Below, piece by piece: positions 24,866 to 35,902 of a stretch of DNA of 64,000 nt. Made by a program: the position numbers and the translations under genes. How positions within the stretch are numbered: the stretch's first letter is position 1; each line of letters starts with the position of its first letter. The notes below the pieces were generated by a model. The model did not search any database. It was not told the origin of the DNA and saw nothing but the letters and a program-made list of their open reading frames with translations. The DNA is from Thinopyrum elongatum (taxonomy: Eukaryota > Streptophyta > Magnoliopsida > Poales > Poaceae): positions 62,001 to 126,000 of the forward strand of contig JAAAXO010000122.1 of assembly GCA_011799875.1 (NCBI GenBank). Reading direction: 5' to 3'.

Positions 24866-25723
24866 CACAGGAAGAAGCTTTCACGGTATTAAAAGATAAG
24901 TTGACACATGCTCCTTTACTCCAACTTCCTGATTTTAATAAGACTTTTGAGCTTGAATGTGATGCTAGTGGAATTGGATTAGGAGGTGTGTTATTACAAG
25001 ATGGCAAACCTATTGCATACTTTTCTGAAAAATTGAGTGGGCCTAGTCTGAACTATTCTACTTATGATAAAGAATTATATGCTCTTGTTCGGACCTTAGA
25101 AACATTCTGATCATGAATCTTTGAAACACATTAAAAGTCAAGCAAAACTTAACCGTAGACATGCTAAATGGGTTGAATTTATTGAGACTTTCCCTTATGT
25201 CAATAAACACAAGAAGGGTAAAGAAAATGTTATTGCTGATGCTTTGTCTCGTCGTTATACGATGCTTTCACAACTTGACTTTAAAATATTTGGTTTGGAG
25301 ACCATCAAAGATCAATATGTGCATGATGCTGAATTTAAAGATGTATTGCAGAATTGTAAGGAAGGGAGAACATGGAACAAGTTCGTCGTTAATGATGGAT
25401 TTGTGTTTCGTGCTAACAAGCTATGCATTCCAGGTAGCTCCGTTCGTCTTTTGTTGTTGCAGGAGGCGCATAGAGGAGGATTAATGGGACACTTTGGCGT
25501 GAAGAAGACGGAGGATATACTTGCTACACATTTCTTTTGGCCAAAGATGAGACGGGATGTTGAGCGTTTTGTTGCTCGCTGCACTACATGTCAAAAAGCT
25601 AAGTCACGACTCAATCCTCATGGTTTATATATGCCTTTGCCTATACCTAGTGTTCCTTGGGAGGATATATCTATGGACTTTGTTTTAGGTTTACCTCGAC
25701 CAAAGAAGAGGAGGGATAGCATA
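24866..25723 (+). pseudogene. pol: Host H pol, RNase H to integrase zinc region
   Basis: Begins in RNase H at [27 protein letters not shown], the HHCC zinc region ([21 protein letters not shown]) and the first integrase Asp region ([12 protein letters not shown]) are readable. A 38-bp deletion between two ACAT repeats near 25104 removes [10 protein letters not shown] and shifts frame. At GRDSI the copy is cut by the GCATA insertion of the nested A element and resumes at 52598. Confidence 0.87.
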
Positions 25724-26645
25724 TGATGAGGACATCAATACCATTGTTACACCCACAGCCCCTACTGCTATACGTACTTGACCAATTACTAGAGCTCGCG
25801 CACGCCAATTAAATTATCAGGTACTTTTGTTTCTTGGTAATGATTCTAATGTTCATGAGAATATGATGCTGCCTAAATTGGATACATTTGTTTTGCTTAC
25901 AAATGAAGGGCCTAGCTTGTACAATAAAGAGGAACCTTGGAGCAAGTTCAAGCATGGAGATGATGGCATGCGCAAGGGGAACAAGAACGGAGTTACAAGT
26001 GTTGATTTCAGGACTTTGAAGCCACCATAATGAGTGCAGGAAGCCTTGGACGAAATATACAAGATGCCACTTCATAAATTTCGTCCAGAGGCTATTATAG
26101 GTGCTGCGTCACCTTATTATTGGTCCAGACCCATGTAATTTCGAAATACTTGAGTATAGGCTGTTTTTAGAGTCCGTATGTGTGGGGAAACAAGAGATAG
26201 GGTTGGTTTCGGACCCCTCCTTCAAGGGCCACGAAATCCCCCCCTCTTCCTCCATATATACAGCCCTTAGGGCACCGCTTAGACTTTGGGTTTTGTTTAG
26301 ATTAAAAGTTCGCCATAGCTGCAACTTCGCGTACTTCCTTTGTGTTCAACGACCAGACCAAGACGTCACAGAACCCCACCTTGATCAATAAAGCTTTCAT
26401 CTTATATTCGCAATATCCAGATTGCAAATCTTAGTTTCTTGCTTGTTCTTCGTTTGCTTGCAGGAGATAGACCCTCGTGGTCAGGTTGATTGTGCTCCGG
26501 CGTGGTCAATAACCTCTCGGAGTTGGTTTAGCGATTGCTAAGGCGCGACGTCCTCGCACGTTCGTAGTCGGATCGTCAAAGTCTACTCCACCAAAAACGA
26601 TAGCTATCATCTCATCGAAAGATCGGGACACCCTCGCCTCTATCA
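25724..26645 (+). mobile_element. Family A LTR (L10), 5' LTR of A1
   Basis: 922 bp. TATATATA promoter box near 26253-26260 and an AATAAA polyadenylation signal at 26387-26392. The first 320 bp would also encode the CR tail when used as a 3' LTR. Confidence 0.93.
26387..26392 (+). terminator. Poly(A) signal in family A LTR
   Basis: AATAAA in the R region, conserved in A LTRs. The equivalent place in B LTRs reads AATACT. Confidence 0.55.
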
Positions 26646-26647
26646 AG

Positions 26648-26657
26648 TGGTATCAGA
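26648..26657 (+). promoter_or_regulatory. Primer-binding site of A1
   Basis: TGGTATCAGA, initiator Met-tRNA complement, two bases after the LTR. Confidence 0.85.
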
Positions 26658-26968
26658 TTTCCAGGTTGCTCGGTGAGATTTACAGTTTTTCGTAGTTTAG
26701 ATCGAGTCTGTTCTTCATACCTACAGTCCAGGAAAAAGCCAAAAAAAAAATTTAGGGTTAGTTCATCATATCCAAACCAATCTGAGCCATTGCATAATCT
26801 TTTCTGTATTTGCTTTGTTGAATTTGCGGTTGCATCATCGTGTCAAGTTGCTGGTCTTAGCGTCTAGTTCTTTAGAGTTTCGAGTTCTGTTCACAAGTTG
26901 TCACGCCGCCGCCGCACCATCATCATCGCCCCTACCATATACCACCACAGCTTATCTGCTATTTCTCT

Positions 26969-27040
26969 GAGTCCATATACCACCACCGATCCGAGTCCAT
27001 ATACCACCACCGATCCGAGTCCATATACCACCACCAATCC
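26969..27040 (+). repeat. 24-bp leader minisatellite, three units
   Basis: Three units of GAGTCCATATACCACCACCG plus ATCC, followed by degenerate copies to about 27120. Also in the other A leaders (for example 3060-3140 and 33900-33980, inverted). Confidence 0.85.
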
Positions 27041-27762
27041 GAGCCCACATATACGACCGTCATATACCATCACCAGTCCGAGTTCCACCAGATTCATCTC
27101 CGCCACCAGTCCTAGTCCGAGTCCAGTATTTATTCCTTTATTTTCGAGTTCCAGATCACGCGATACTACGAGTCGTGAACAAGTCGGATTCCCCAATTTT
27201 CGTTCTACCCGCAGAAGAAAAATAGTTCCAGTTTCAAAAAAAAAAACTAAGTCTGGAAAATTCTGGCTAGGCAGTTTATAGACCATTTGTAGACTTTTTC
27301 GAAAAAAAATTGTTGCGGAGCAAAAAAAAAAAAAGAGGAAAAAAAAAGAAAAAAATTCAGAGTGTGCTCCTCCCTTGTTTACGTGCAGCGCCATGATTTT
27401 TGTTAGTGTTCTAGGCTCGCGTCTCTAGCACGGTATAGCCTAGGACCAGCACAGTACCGTCGTTGAGAGTTTATTCAACATTGCATCTCTGAATTGATTA
27501 TTGCTGACCCATTTTGCTACCATATCATAAGCCTTCCCAGCTCCACATACATCTACATCGTGTGTTTGACACCACCTGGCAATCGCTCTGTCCAAGCTCT
27601 GAGAGTTTTGACTACAAAGGTTGCCGATCACCACCTGCTGCTGGGTAAGAACTGGTAAGAATTTGAGATTTGCTTGACGGATTTGTGACACCACACCACA
27701 CCACCACCACTTTCTAGTAGTCTGTAGGATCATATTCTTGTGTGTTTCTATTGCTGCTAACC

Positions 27763-30525
27763 ATGGCAGGATCACAAGCCGACGAGATTGACTGGGAGAA
27801 CATGACGAACAAGGAGTTGCATGATAAATTTCAGCAAATGATGAGTGGCCAGGTGGGAGATGTGCTAAACAGATTTGAAGAGGCCATGGAGAAGATAGAT
27901 GGCATGGAGAAGTCATTCGAGACAAAGCTGGATAACAAGTTTAATGAATTGCTCACGCGTCTTCCCCAACCACCAACGGCTGCACCTGTCGCACCTCTGC
28001 AACGACAACAACAACGCCCCCTTCCAAATCAGTTCGGATGAGCGAAGCGTGTTCCTCTTGAGGATGGCCAAACTTCTGGTGCTGCTGTACCTACTGTTGA
28101 TGCTTCTTTGGCTCCTGCTCCTGCTGCTGCTGGTGCCGAGGAGGAGGACGATTACGCGGCCGATTATGAGGATGAGGTTGATCAAAATCATAACTACGTG
28201 CAACCACCAGCACCAGGTCGTCCACATGGAAATAATCGCAATGGTAGGCCTACACCATCACTTCAGGTACGAGATCATGACCATCTTCCTAAATTAAAAT
28301 TGAATATTCCACCATTCGAGGGTAGATATGTTCCTGATATATATCTTACTTGGGAGTTAGAAACTGAACAACGTTTTACATGTTTACAATATCCCGAGGA
28401 ACGACGTGTTGCTGCTGCTGTTTGTGCTTTCACTAGTTTTGCATGTGTATGGTGGTCTAAACATTGTAGATTATATCCTAGTCCAGCTATGTGGGCTGCT
28501 TTGAAAACTGCTATGCGTACTCGTTGGGTTCCACCATATTATCAACGTGAATTACTTCAAAAATTGCAGCGCTTAAGACAAGGAAAAAATTCTGTAGAAG
28601 AATATTATCAGGAATTACAAACTGGCATGATTAGATGTGGTATTGTTGAGGAGAATGAAGCTATGCTTGCATGTTTCATGGGTGGATTAAATAGAGAGAT
28701 TCAGACCATTCTAGAGTATAAGGAGTATAATAATATCACTCGTTTATTCCATCTTGCTTGTAAAGCTGAACGTGAAGTGCAGGATCGACAGGCATTGGCG
28801 CGAACTAATTTTTCTGCAGGTCGATCTTCATCATGGACACCGCGTGCCTCCTCTACTCCCACACGTCCTACTGCGGCACCACTGACTTTAGCCGCCAATT
28901 CCAACCGAGATACAAGAAAACAGGCACCACCACCACCATCTGCCAAGAGTACACCTTCTGGGCCTGCCAGAGCTCTTCTTCATCTATGGCATCAACAGGG
29001 CACACACATGATATTATTTGTCGTCGTTGTAAGGGAAGAGGTCATTATGCGAGAGAATGCCAATCTCCGCGTGTTATGATTGCTACTGAGGATGGTGGGT
29101 ATGAGTCCGCTAGTGACTATGATGAGGAGACTTTGGCTCTTATTACAAGTGAAGAACACGGTGGAGATGATTCTGATCATGAGACGCAATACATGGCTCC
29201 TGAAGACGCTGACAGGTATGAATGTTTAGTTGCTCAACGTGTTTTGAGTGTGCAGGTCACACAAGCTGAGCAAAATCAGAGGCATAATTTGTTCCATACA
29301 AAGGGAGTTGTGAAGGAACGTTCTGTTCGCGTCATCATAGATGGAGGGAGCTGCAACAACTTGGCTAGCATGGAGATGGTGGAGGAGCTATCCCTCACCA
29401 CAAGACCACATCCACATCCTTACTATATCCAATGGTTCAACAACAGCGGCAAGGTTAAGGTAACACGTACTGTTCGTGTGCATTTTAGTATCTCTACATA
29501 TGCTGATTATGTTGATTGTGATGTGGTACCCATGCAAGCATGTTCATTATTACTTGGTAGACCATGGCAATTTGATAAAAATTCTGTACACCATGGTAGA
29601 AACAATCAGTATACTCTTGTTCATAAGGATAAACATATTACTTTGCTTCCTATGACTCCTGATTCTATTTTGAAAGATGATATTAATAGAGCTAGTAAAG
29701 CAAAACAGGAGAAAAATAAGAGTGAAAATCAGATTGTGGCAAAAGAATTTGAGCAACAAATGAAGCCTAATAATAAACCATCTAGTGTTGCTTCTGAAAT
29801 TAAATTGAAAAGTGCATGCTTACTTGCTACCAAATCTGATATTGATGATCTAGATTTCAGCAATTCTGTTTGCTATGCTTTTGTGTGCAAAGAGGCGTTA
29901 TTTTCATTCGAGGACGTGCCTTCCTCTTTGCCTCCTGCGGTCACTAACATTTTGCAGGAGTTCGCTGACGTCTTTCCACAAGACGTGCCACCGGGATTAC
30001 CACCTATTCGCGGGATTGAGCATCAGATTGACTTAATTCCCGGTGCTTCGTTGCCAAACCGTGCGCCATACCGTACCAATCCAGAGGAGACGAAGGAGAT
30101 TATGCGTCAAGTACAGGAGTTGCTCGACAAAGGTTATATACGCGAATCCCTTAGTCCTTGTGCTGTTCCTATTATTCTAGTGCCGAAAAAGGATGGTACA
30201 TCGCGTATGTGTGTTGATTGTAGAGGCATTAATAATATTACTATTCGTTATCGTCATCCTATTCCTAGACTAGATGATATGCTTGATGAATTGAGTGGCT
30301 CTACAATATTCTCCAAAGTTGATTTGCGTAGTGGATACCATCAAATTCGTATGAAATTGGGGGATGAATGGAAAACAGCATTTAAAACAAAGTTTGGATT
30401 ATATGAGTGGTTAGTCATGCCTTTTGGGTTAACTAATGCACCTAGTACTTTCATGAGATTAATGAACGAAGTTTTACGTGCTTTCATTGGACGATTTGTG
30501 GTAGTCTATTTTGATGATATACTGA
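27763..30525 (+). pseudogene. gag-pol: A1 gag-protease-RT, two lesions and 3' truncated
   Basis: ATG at 27763. The capsid domain (FACVWWSKHCRLYP), the zinc knuckle CRRCKGRGHYAREC and a protease with IIDGGSCNNLAS (DGG in place of the common DSG) are present. RT runs from [11 protein letters not shown] through [11 protein letters not shown] and [12 protein letters not shown] to YFDDIL. TGA at 28039-28041 replaces CGA's equivalent (C to T, a CpG-type change). A 1-bp deletion near 28967 shifts frame before the zinc knuckle. LTR L11 cuts the RT directly after the active site. Inactive as it stands. Confidence 0.88.
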
Positions 30526-31507
30526 TGATGAGGACATGAATACCTTGGATACGACCAAAAATATTGCATACATGTATATTTGTGAGGTGATTTCTAATGC
30601 AAACTATGCAATAATTTATTTGTGTCATCCAGGACAAAAATACTTCACAAACTTTTGTGCCATGTCTAATTGCAGGTGTATGGGACATTTGTACAATTCA
30701 CATATGAAGATAAGGGAAAACGAGAAGTTTAGGTGCTGTTCAAAAAGTCCTCTCACGTCACTTTTGGGCCAAGAGAAGATAGAGTCCAAGTCTCTCACGT
30801 TCTGGATTCAGATTCGGACTGCACAGACATACCTGACTCAAAACGCCAAGAACTTTTTCATACGGACTCCGAATTGGGTGATTCTTTTTTTGTTGGAAAG
30901 TAGATTTTGTGCTCTTTCCAACCCAATTGGATTCACCTTAAAATTCATCCGGAGCTATGAGTTATCGACGAAACAATCTGACGCTGTAGCAGAATCCGAG
31001 TCAAACTACAAGTCCAAAGGTGTTGCATCACCTCCACTTGGGCCCATGAGCCTTGTACGACCTAGGGTTAGTTTTAGGCTGCCTTGGGACATCCTCCCAC
31101 CTCCTTGGCCGCCACCCCTTACTCCTATATAAGTAGATCCATCTAGTAGCTTTTTCCTTGGGATTTGTTTAGTTAAAAGTTAGCCATTGCAACTTCGTGT
31201 ACTTCGTTTGTGTCCAACGACCAGACCAAGACCGCTTTCGGATCCCCACCATTATCAATACTTCATCTATATTCGCAATATTCAGATTGCATTATCATAT
31301 TCTTGCTTGTTCTTCGATTGCGTGCAGGAATAGACCTTCGTGGTCAGGCTGATCGTGCTTCCAGCATCGTCAGTAACCTCAGGAGATTGGTTTAGCGATT
31401 GCTAAGGCGCAACGTCGTGCACGTTTGTAGTCGGATCGTCAAAGTCGGCTCCACCAAATCGATAGTTACCATCTCATCGAAAGATCGGGACACCCTCGCC
31501 TCTATCA
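30526..31507 (+). mobile_element. Family B' LTR (L11)
   Basis: 982 bp, intron candidate at 30587-30675. The left flank ACTGA lies in RT, the right flank AGGAT in gag. The A gag on the right repeats sequence already present on the left, as expected if two B' insertions in two A copies recombined through their LTRs. Confidence 0.9.
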
Positions 31508-32884
31508 AGGATGATTACGCGGGCGATTATGAGGATGAGGTTGATCAAAATCATAACTACGTGCAACCACCAGCACCAGGTCGTCCACATGCAAATAATC
31601 GCAATGGTAGGTCTGCACCACCACTTCAGGTACGAGATCATGACCATCTTCCTAAATTAAAATTGAATATTCCACCATTCGAGGGTAGATATGTTCCTGA
31701 TATATATCTTACTTGGGAGTTAGAAACTGAACAACGTTTTACATGTTTACAATATCCCGAGGAACGACGTGTTGCTGCTGCTGTTTGTGCTTTCACTAGT
31801 TTTGCATGTGTATGGTGGTCTGAACATTGTAGATTATATCCTATTCCAGCTACGTGGGCTGCTTTGAAAACTGCTATGCGTACTCGTTGGGTTCCACCAT
31901 ATTATCAACGTGAATTACTTCAAAAATTGCAGCGCTTAAGACAAGGAAAAAAATTCTGTAGAAGAATATTATCAGGAATTACAAACTGGCATGATTAGAG
32001 GTGGTATTGTTGAGGAGAATGAAGCTATGCTTGCACGTTTCATGGGTGGATTAAATAGAGAGATTCAGACCATTCTAGAGTATAAGGAGTATAATAATAT
32101 CACTCGTTTATTCCATCTTGCTTGTAAAACTGAACGTGAAGTGCAGGATCGACAGGCATTGGCGCGAACTAATTTTTCTGCAGGTCGATCTTCATCATGG
32201 ACACCGCGTGCCTCCTCTACTCCCACACGTCCTACTGCGGCACCACTGACTTCAGCCGCCAATTCCAACCGAGATACAAGAAAACAGGCACCACCACCAC
32301 CATCTGCCAAGAGTACACCTTCTGGGCCTGCCCAGAGCTCTTCTTCATCTATGGCATCAACAGGGCACACACATGATATTATTTGTCGTCGTTGTAAGGG
32401 AAGAGGTCATTATGCGAGAGAATGCCAATCTCCGCGTGTTATGATTGCTACTGAGGATGGTGGGTATGAGTCCGCTAGTGACTATGATGAGGAGACTTTG
32501 GCTCTTATTACAAGTGAAGAACACGGTGGAGATGATTCTGATCATGAGACGCAATACATGGCTCCTGAAGACGCTGACAGGTATGAATGTTTAGTTGCTC
32601 AACGTGTTTTAAGTGTGCAGGTCACACAAGCTGAGCAAAATCAGAGGCATAATTTGTTCCATACAAAGGGAGTTGTGAAGGAACATTCTGTTCGCGTCAT
32701 CATAGATGGAGGGAGCTGCAACAACTTGGCTAGCATGGAGATGGTGGAGAAGCTATCTCTCACCACAAGACCACATCCACATCCTTACTATATCCAATGG
32801 TTCAACAACAGCGGCAAGGTTAAGGTAACACGTACTGTTCGTGTGCATTTTAGTATCTCTACATATGATGATTATGTTGATTGT
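31508..32884 (+). pseudogene. gag: Family A gag-protease fragment
   Basis: Starts in the acidic linker (DDYAGDYEDEVDQNHNY), then capsid domain, zinc knuckle CRRCKGRGHYAREC and protease IIDGGSCNNLAS. It is cut at STYDDYVDC by LTR L12. One extra A in the run at 31947-31953 shifts frame in the RQGKNSVEEYY motif. No start codon and no RT. Confidence 0.87.
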
Positions 32885-33796
32885 TGATAGAGGCGGGGGT
32901 GTTCCGATCTTTCGATGAGATGATAGCTATCGATTTGGTGGAGTCGACTTTATCGATCCGACTACAAACGTGCACGACGTTGCGCCTTAGCAATCGCTAA
33001 ACCAATCTCCCGAGGTTACTGACGATACTGAAAGCACGATCAGCCTGACCACGAAGGTCTATTCCTGCACGCAATCGAAGAACAAGCAAGAATATGATAA
33101 TGCAATCTGAATATTGCGAATATAGATGAAGTATTGATAGAGGTGGGGATCCGAAAGCGGTCTTGGTCTGGTCGTTGGACACAAACGAAGTACACGAAGT
33201 TGCAATGGCTAACTTTTAACTAAACAAATCCCAAAGTCTAAACGGTGCCCTAAGGGCTGTATATATGGAGGAAGAGGAGGGGATTTCGTGGCCCTTGAAG
33301 AAGGGGTCCGAAACCAACCCTATCTCTTGTTTCCCCACACATACGGACTCTAAAAACAGCCTATACTCAAGTATTTCGAAATTACATGGGCCTGGCCCAA
33401 TAATAAGGTGACGCAGCACCTATAATAGCCTCTGGACGAAATTTATGAAGTGACATCTTGTATATTTCGTCCAAGGCTTCCTGCACTCATTATGGTGGCT
33501 TCAAAGTCCTGAAATCATCACTTGTAACTCCGTTCTTGTTCCCCTTGTGCATGCCATCATCTCCATGCTTGAACTTGCTCCAAGGTTCCTCTTTCTTGTC
33601 CAAGCTAGGGCCTTCATTTGTAAGCAAAACAAATGTATCCAATTTAGGCAGCATCATATTCTCATGAACTTTAGAATCATTACCAAGAAACGAAAGTACC
33701 TGATAATTTAATTGGCGTGCGCGAGCTCTAGTAACTGGTCCAGTATGTATAGAAGCAGGGGCTGTGGGTGTAACAATGGTATTGATGTCCTCATCA
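32885..33796 (-). mobile_element. Chimeric LTR (L12): A U3 with B R-U5
   Basis: 912 bp. From 32885 to about 33230 it is B-type R-U5, then A-type U3. This is the reciprocal of L4. Same structure and length as L13. Flanks ATTGT and AACTC do not match. Confidence 0.85.
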
Positions 33797-34301
33797 AACT
33801 CTAAAATAAAGGAATAAATACTGGACTCGGACTAGGACTGGTGGCAGAGATGAATCTGGTGGAACTCGGACTGGTGATGGTATATGACGGTAGTATATGT
33901 GGGCTCGGATTGGTGGTGGTATATGGACTCGGATCGGTGGTGGTATATGGACTCGGATCGGTGGTGGTATATGGACTCAGAGAAATAGCAGATAAGCTGT
34001 GGTGGTATATGGTAGGGGCGATGATGATGGTGCGGCGGCGGCGTGACAACTTGTGAACAGAACTCGAAACTCTAAAGAACTAGACGCTAAGACCAGCAAC
34101 TTGACACGACGATGCAACCGCAAATTCAACAAAGCAAAAACCCTAAAAAGATTATGCAAAGGCTCAGATTGGTTCGGATATGATGAACTAACCCTAATTT
34201 TTTTTTGGCTTTTTCCTCGACTGTAGGTATGAAGAACAGACTCGATCTAAACTACGAAAAACTGTAAATCTCACCGAGCAACCTGGGAATCTGATACCAC
34301 T
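33797..34301 (-). other. Family A partial leader with PBS
   Basis: Primer site at 34290-34299, the GC-rich patch and the 24-bp minisatellite; it stops at GAGTT next to LTR L12. No gene. Confidence 0.8.
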
Positions 34302-35213
34302 TGATAGAGGCGGGGGTGTCCCGATCTTTCGATGAGATGGTAACTATCGATTTGGTGGAGCCGACTTTGACGATCCGACTACAAACGTGCACGATGTTGC
34401 GCCTTAGCAATCGCTAAACCAATCTTCTGAGGTTACTGACGATGCTGGAAGCACGATCAGCCTGACCACGAAGGTCTATTCCTGCACGCAATCGAAGAAC
34501 AAGCAAGAATATGATAATGCAATCTGAATATTGCGAATATAGATGAAGTATTGATAATGATGGGGATCCGAAAGCGGTCTTGGTCTGGTCGTTGGACACA
34601 AACGAAGTACACGAAGTTGCAATGGCTAACTTTTAACTAAACAAATCCCAAAGTCTAAACGGTGCCCTAAGGGCTGTATATATGGAGGAAGAGGGGGGGA
34701 TTTTGTGGCCCTTGAAGGAGGGGTCCGAAACCAACCCTATCTCTTGTTTCCCCACACATACGGACTCTAAAAATAGCCTATACTCAAGTATTTCGAAATT
34801 ACATGGGCCTGGCCCAATAATAAGGTGACGCAGCACCTATAATAGCCTCTGGACGAAATTTATGAAGTGGCATCTTGTATATTTCGTCCAAGGCTTCCTG
34901 CACTCCTTATGGTGGCTTCAAAGTCCTGAAATCATCACTTGTAACTCCGTTCTTGTTCCCCTTGCGCATGCCATCATCTCCATGCTTGAACTTGCTCCAA
35001 GGTTCCTCTTTCTTGTCCAAGCTAGGCCCTTCATTTGTAAGCAAAACAAATGTATCCAATTTAGGCAGCATCATATTCTCATGAACTTTAGAATCATTAC
35101 CAAGAAACGAAAGTACCTGATAATTTAATTGGCGTGCGCGAGCTCTAGTAATTGGTCCAGTATGTATAGAAGCAGGGGCTGTGGGTGTAACAATGGTATT
35201 GATGTCCTCATCA
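34302..35213 (-). mobile_element. Chimeric LTR (L13): A U3 with B R-U5
   Basis: 912 bp, with the switch near 34647-34650, about 30 bp after the TATATA box at 34682-34677. Right flank ACTTC lies in A RT (minus strand). Confidence 0.85.
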
Positions 35214-35851
35214 ACTTCCCAAGGTTACCAAACAAACGTGCATCACGTAAAGCAATAAAAACAGCACGTAAATGTTCCAAATGTTCCTCCAAAGATCTTC
35301 TATAAATCAGTTTATCATCAAAATAGACTACCACAAATCGTCCAATGAAAGCACGTAAAACTTCGTTCATTAATCTCATGAAAGTACTAGGTGCATTAGT
35401 TAACCCAAAAGGCATGACTAACCACTCATATAATCCAAACTTTGTTTTAAATGCTGTTTTCCATTCATCCCCCAATTTCATACGAATTTGATGGTATCCA
35501 CTACGCAAATCAACTTTGGAGAATATTATAGAGCCACTCAATTCATCAAGCATATCATCTAGTCTAGGAATAGGATGACGATAACGAATAGTAATATTAT
35601 TAATGCCTCTACAATCAACATACATACGCGATGTACCATCCTTTTTCGGCACTAGAATAATAGGAACAGCACAAGGACTAAGGGATTCGCGTATATAACC
35701 TTTGTCGAGCAACTCCTAGACTTGACGCATAATCTCCTTCGTCTCCTCTGGATTAGTACGGTATGGTGCACGGTTGGGTAGCGATGCACCGGGAATTAAG
35801 TCAATCTGATGCTCAATCCCTCGAATAGGTGGTAATCCCGGAGGCACATCT
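35214..35851 (-). pseudogene. pol: Family A RT fragment with damaged active-site context
   Basis: Covers the protease-RT linker ([16 protein letters not shown]) to LFGNLGK. TAG at about 35717 replaces CAG in RQVQELLDK. The catalytic stretch reads [10 protein letters not shown] where other copies have [10 protein letters not shown], and SRMCVDC has become SRMYVDC. Flanked by LTR L13 and the LTR scar L14. Confidence 0.85.
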
Positions 35852-35902
35852 TGATAGAGGCGAGGGTCTGTGGGTGTAACAATGGTATTGATGTCCTCAT
35901 CA
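35852..35902 (-). mobile_element. LTR scar (L14): 51 bp left of a 922-bp A LTR
   Basis: The last 16 and first 35 bases of an A LTR are joined at a GGG microhomology, so about 871 bp is deleted. The polypurine tract and pol end lie to its right, confirming it was a 3' LTR. Confidence 0.82.

Larger units (their letters stand above)
26646..27762 (+). other. Family A 5' leader (A1)
   Basis: 1117 bp: primer site, 24-bp minisatellite (26969-27040), A-rich polypurine tract (about 27300-27355), stem-loop (27411-27443) and GTAAGAAC at 27645. No ATG-initiated gene; a long open stretch begins at TTG and is not called. Confidence 0.82.
32885..35213 (-). mobile_element. Mini-element: LTR L13 - 505-bp leader - LTR L12
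   Basis: Two chimeric LTRs of the same make enclose only a primer site and a short A leader (33797-34301); no coding region. The 3' LTR lacks an adjacent polypurine tract. Total 2329 bp. Outer flanks ATTGT / ACTTC differ. Confidence 0.7.

Noticed and set aside
26646..26660. tRNA gene suggested by the TGGTATCAGA sequences
   Set aside because: Only the short primer-binding complement after LTRs is present, with no cloverleaf sequence.
26898..27281. Open stretch in the A leader with SPYTTTD repeats
   Set aside because: It begins at TTG, not ATG. The repeats come from a 24-bp minisatellite that is a multiple of three, and other copies stop after about 82 codons.
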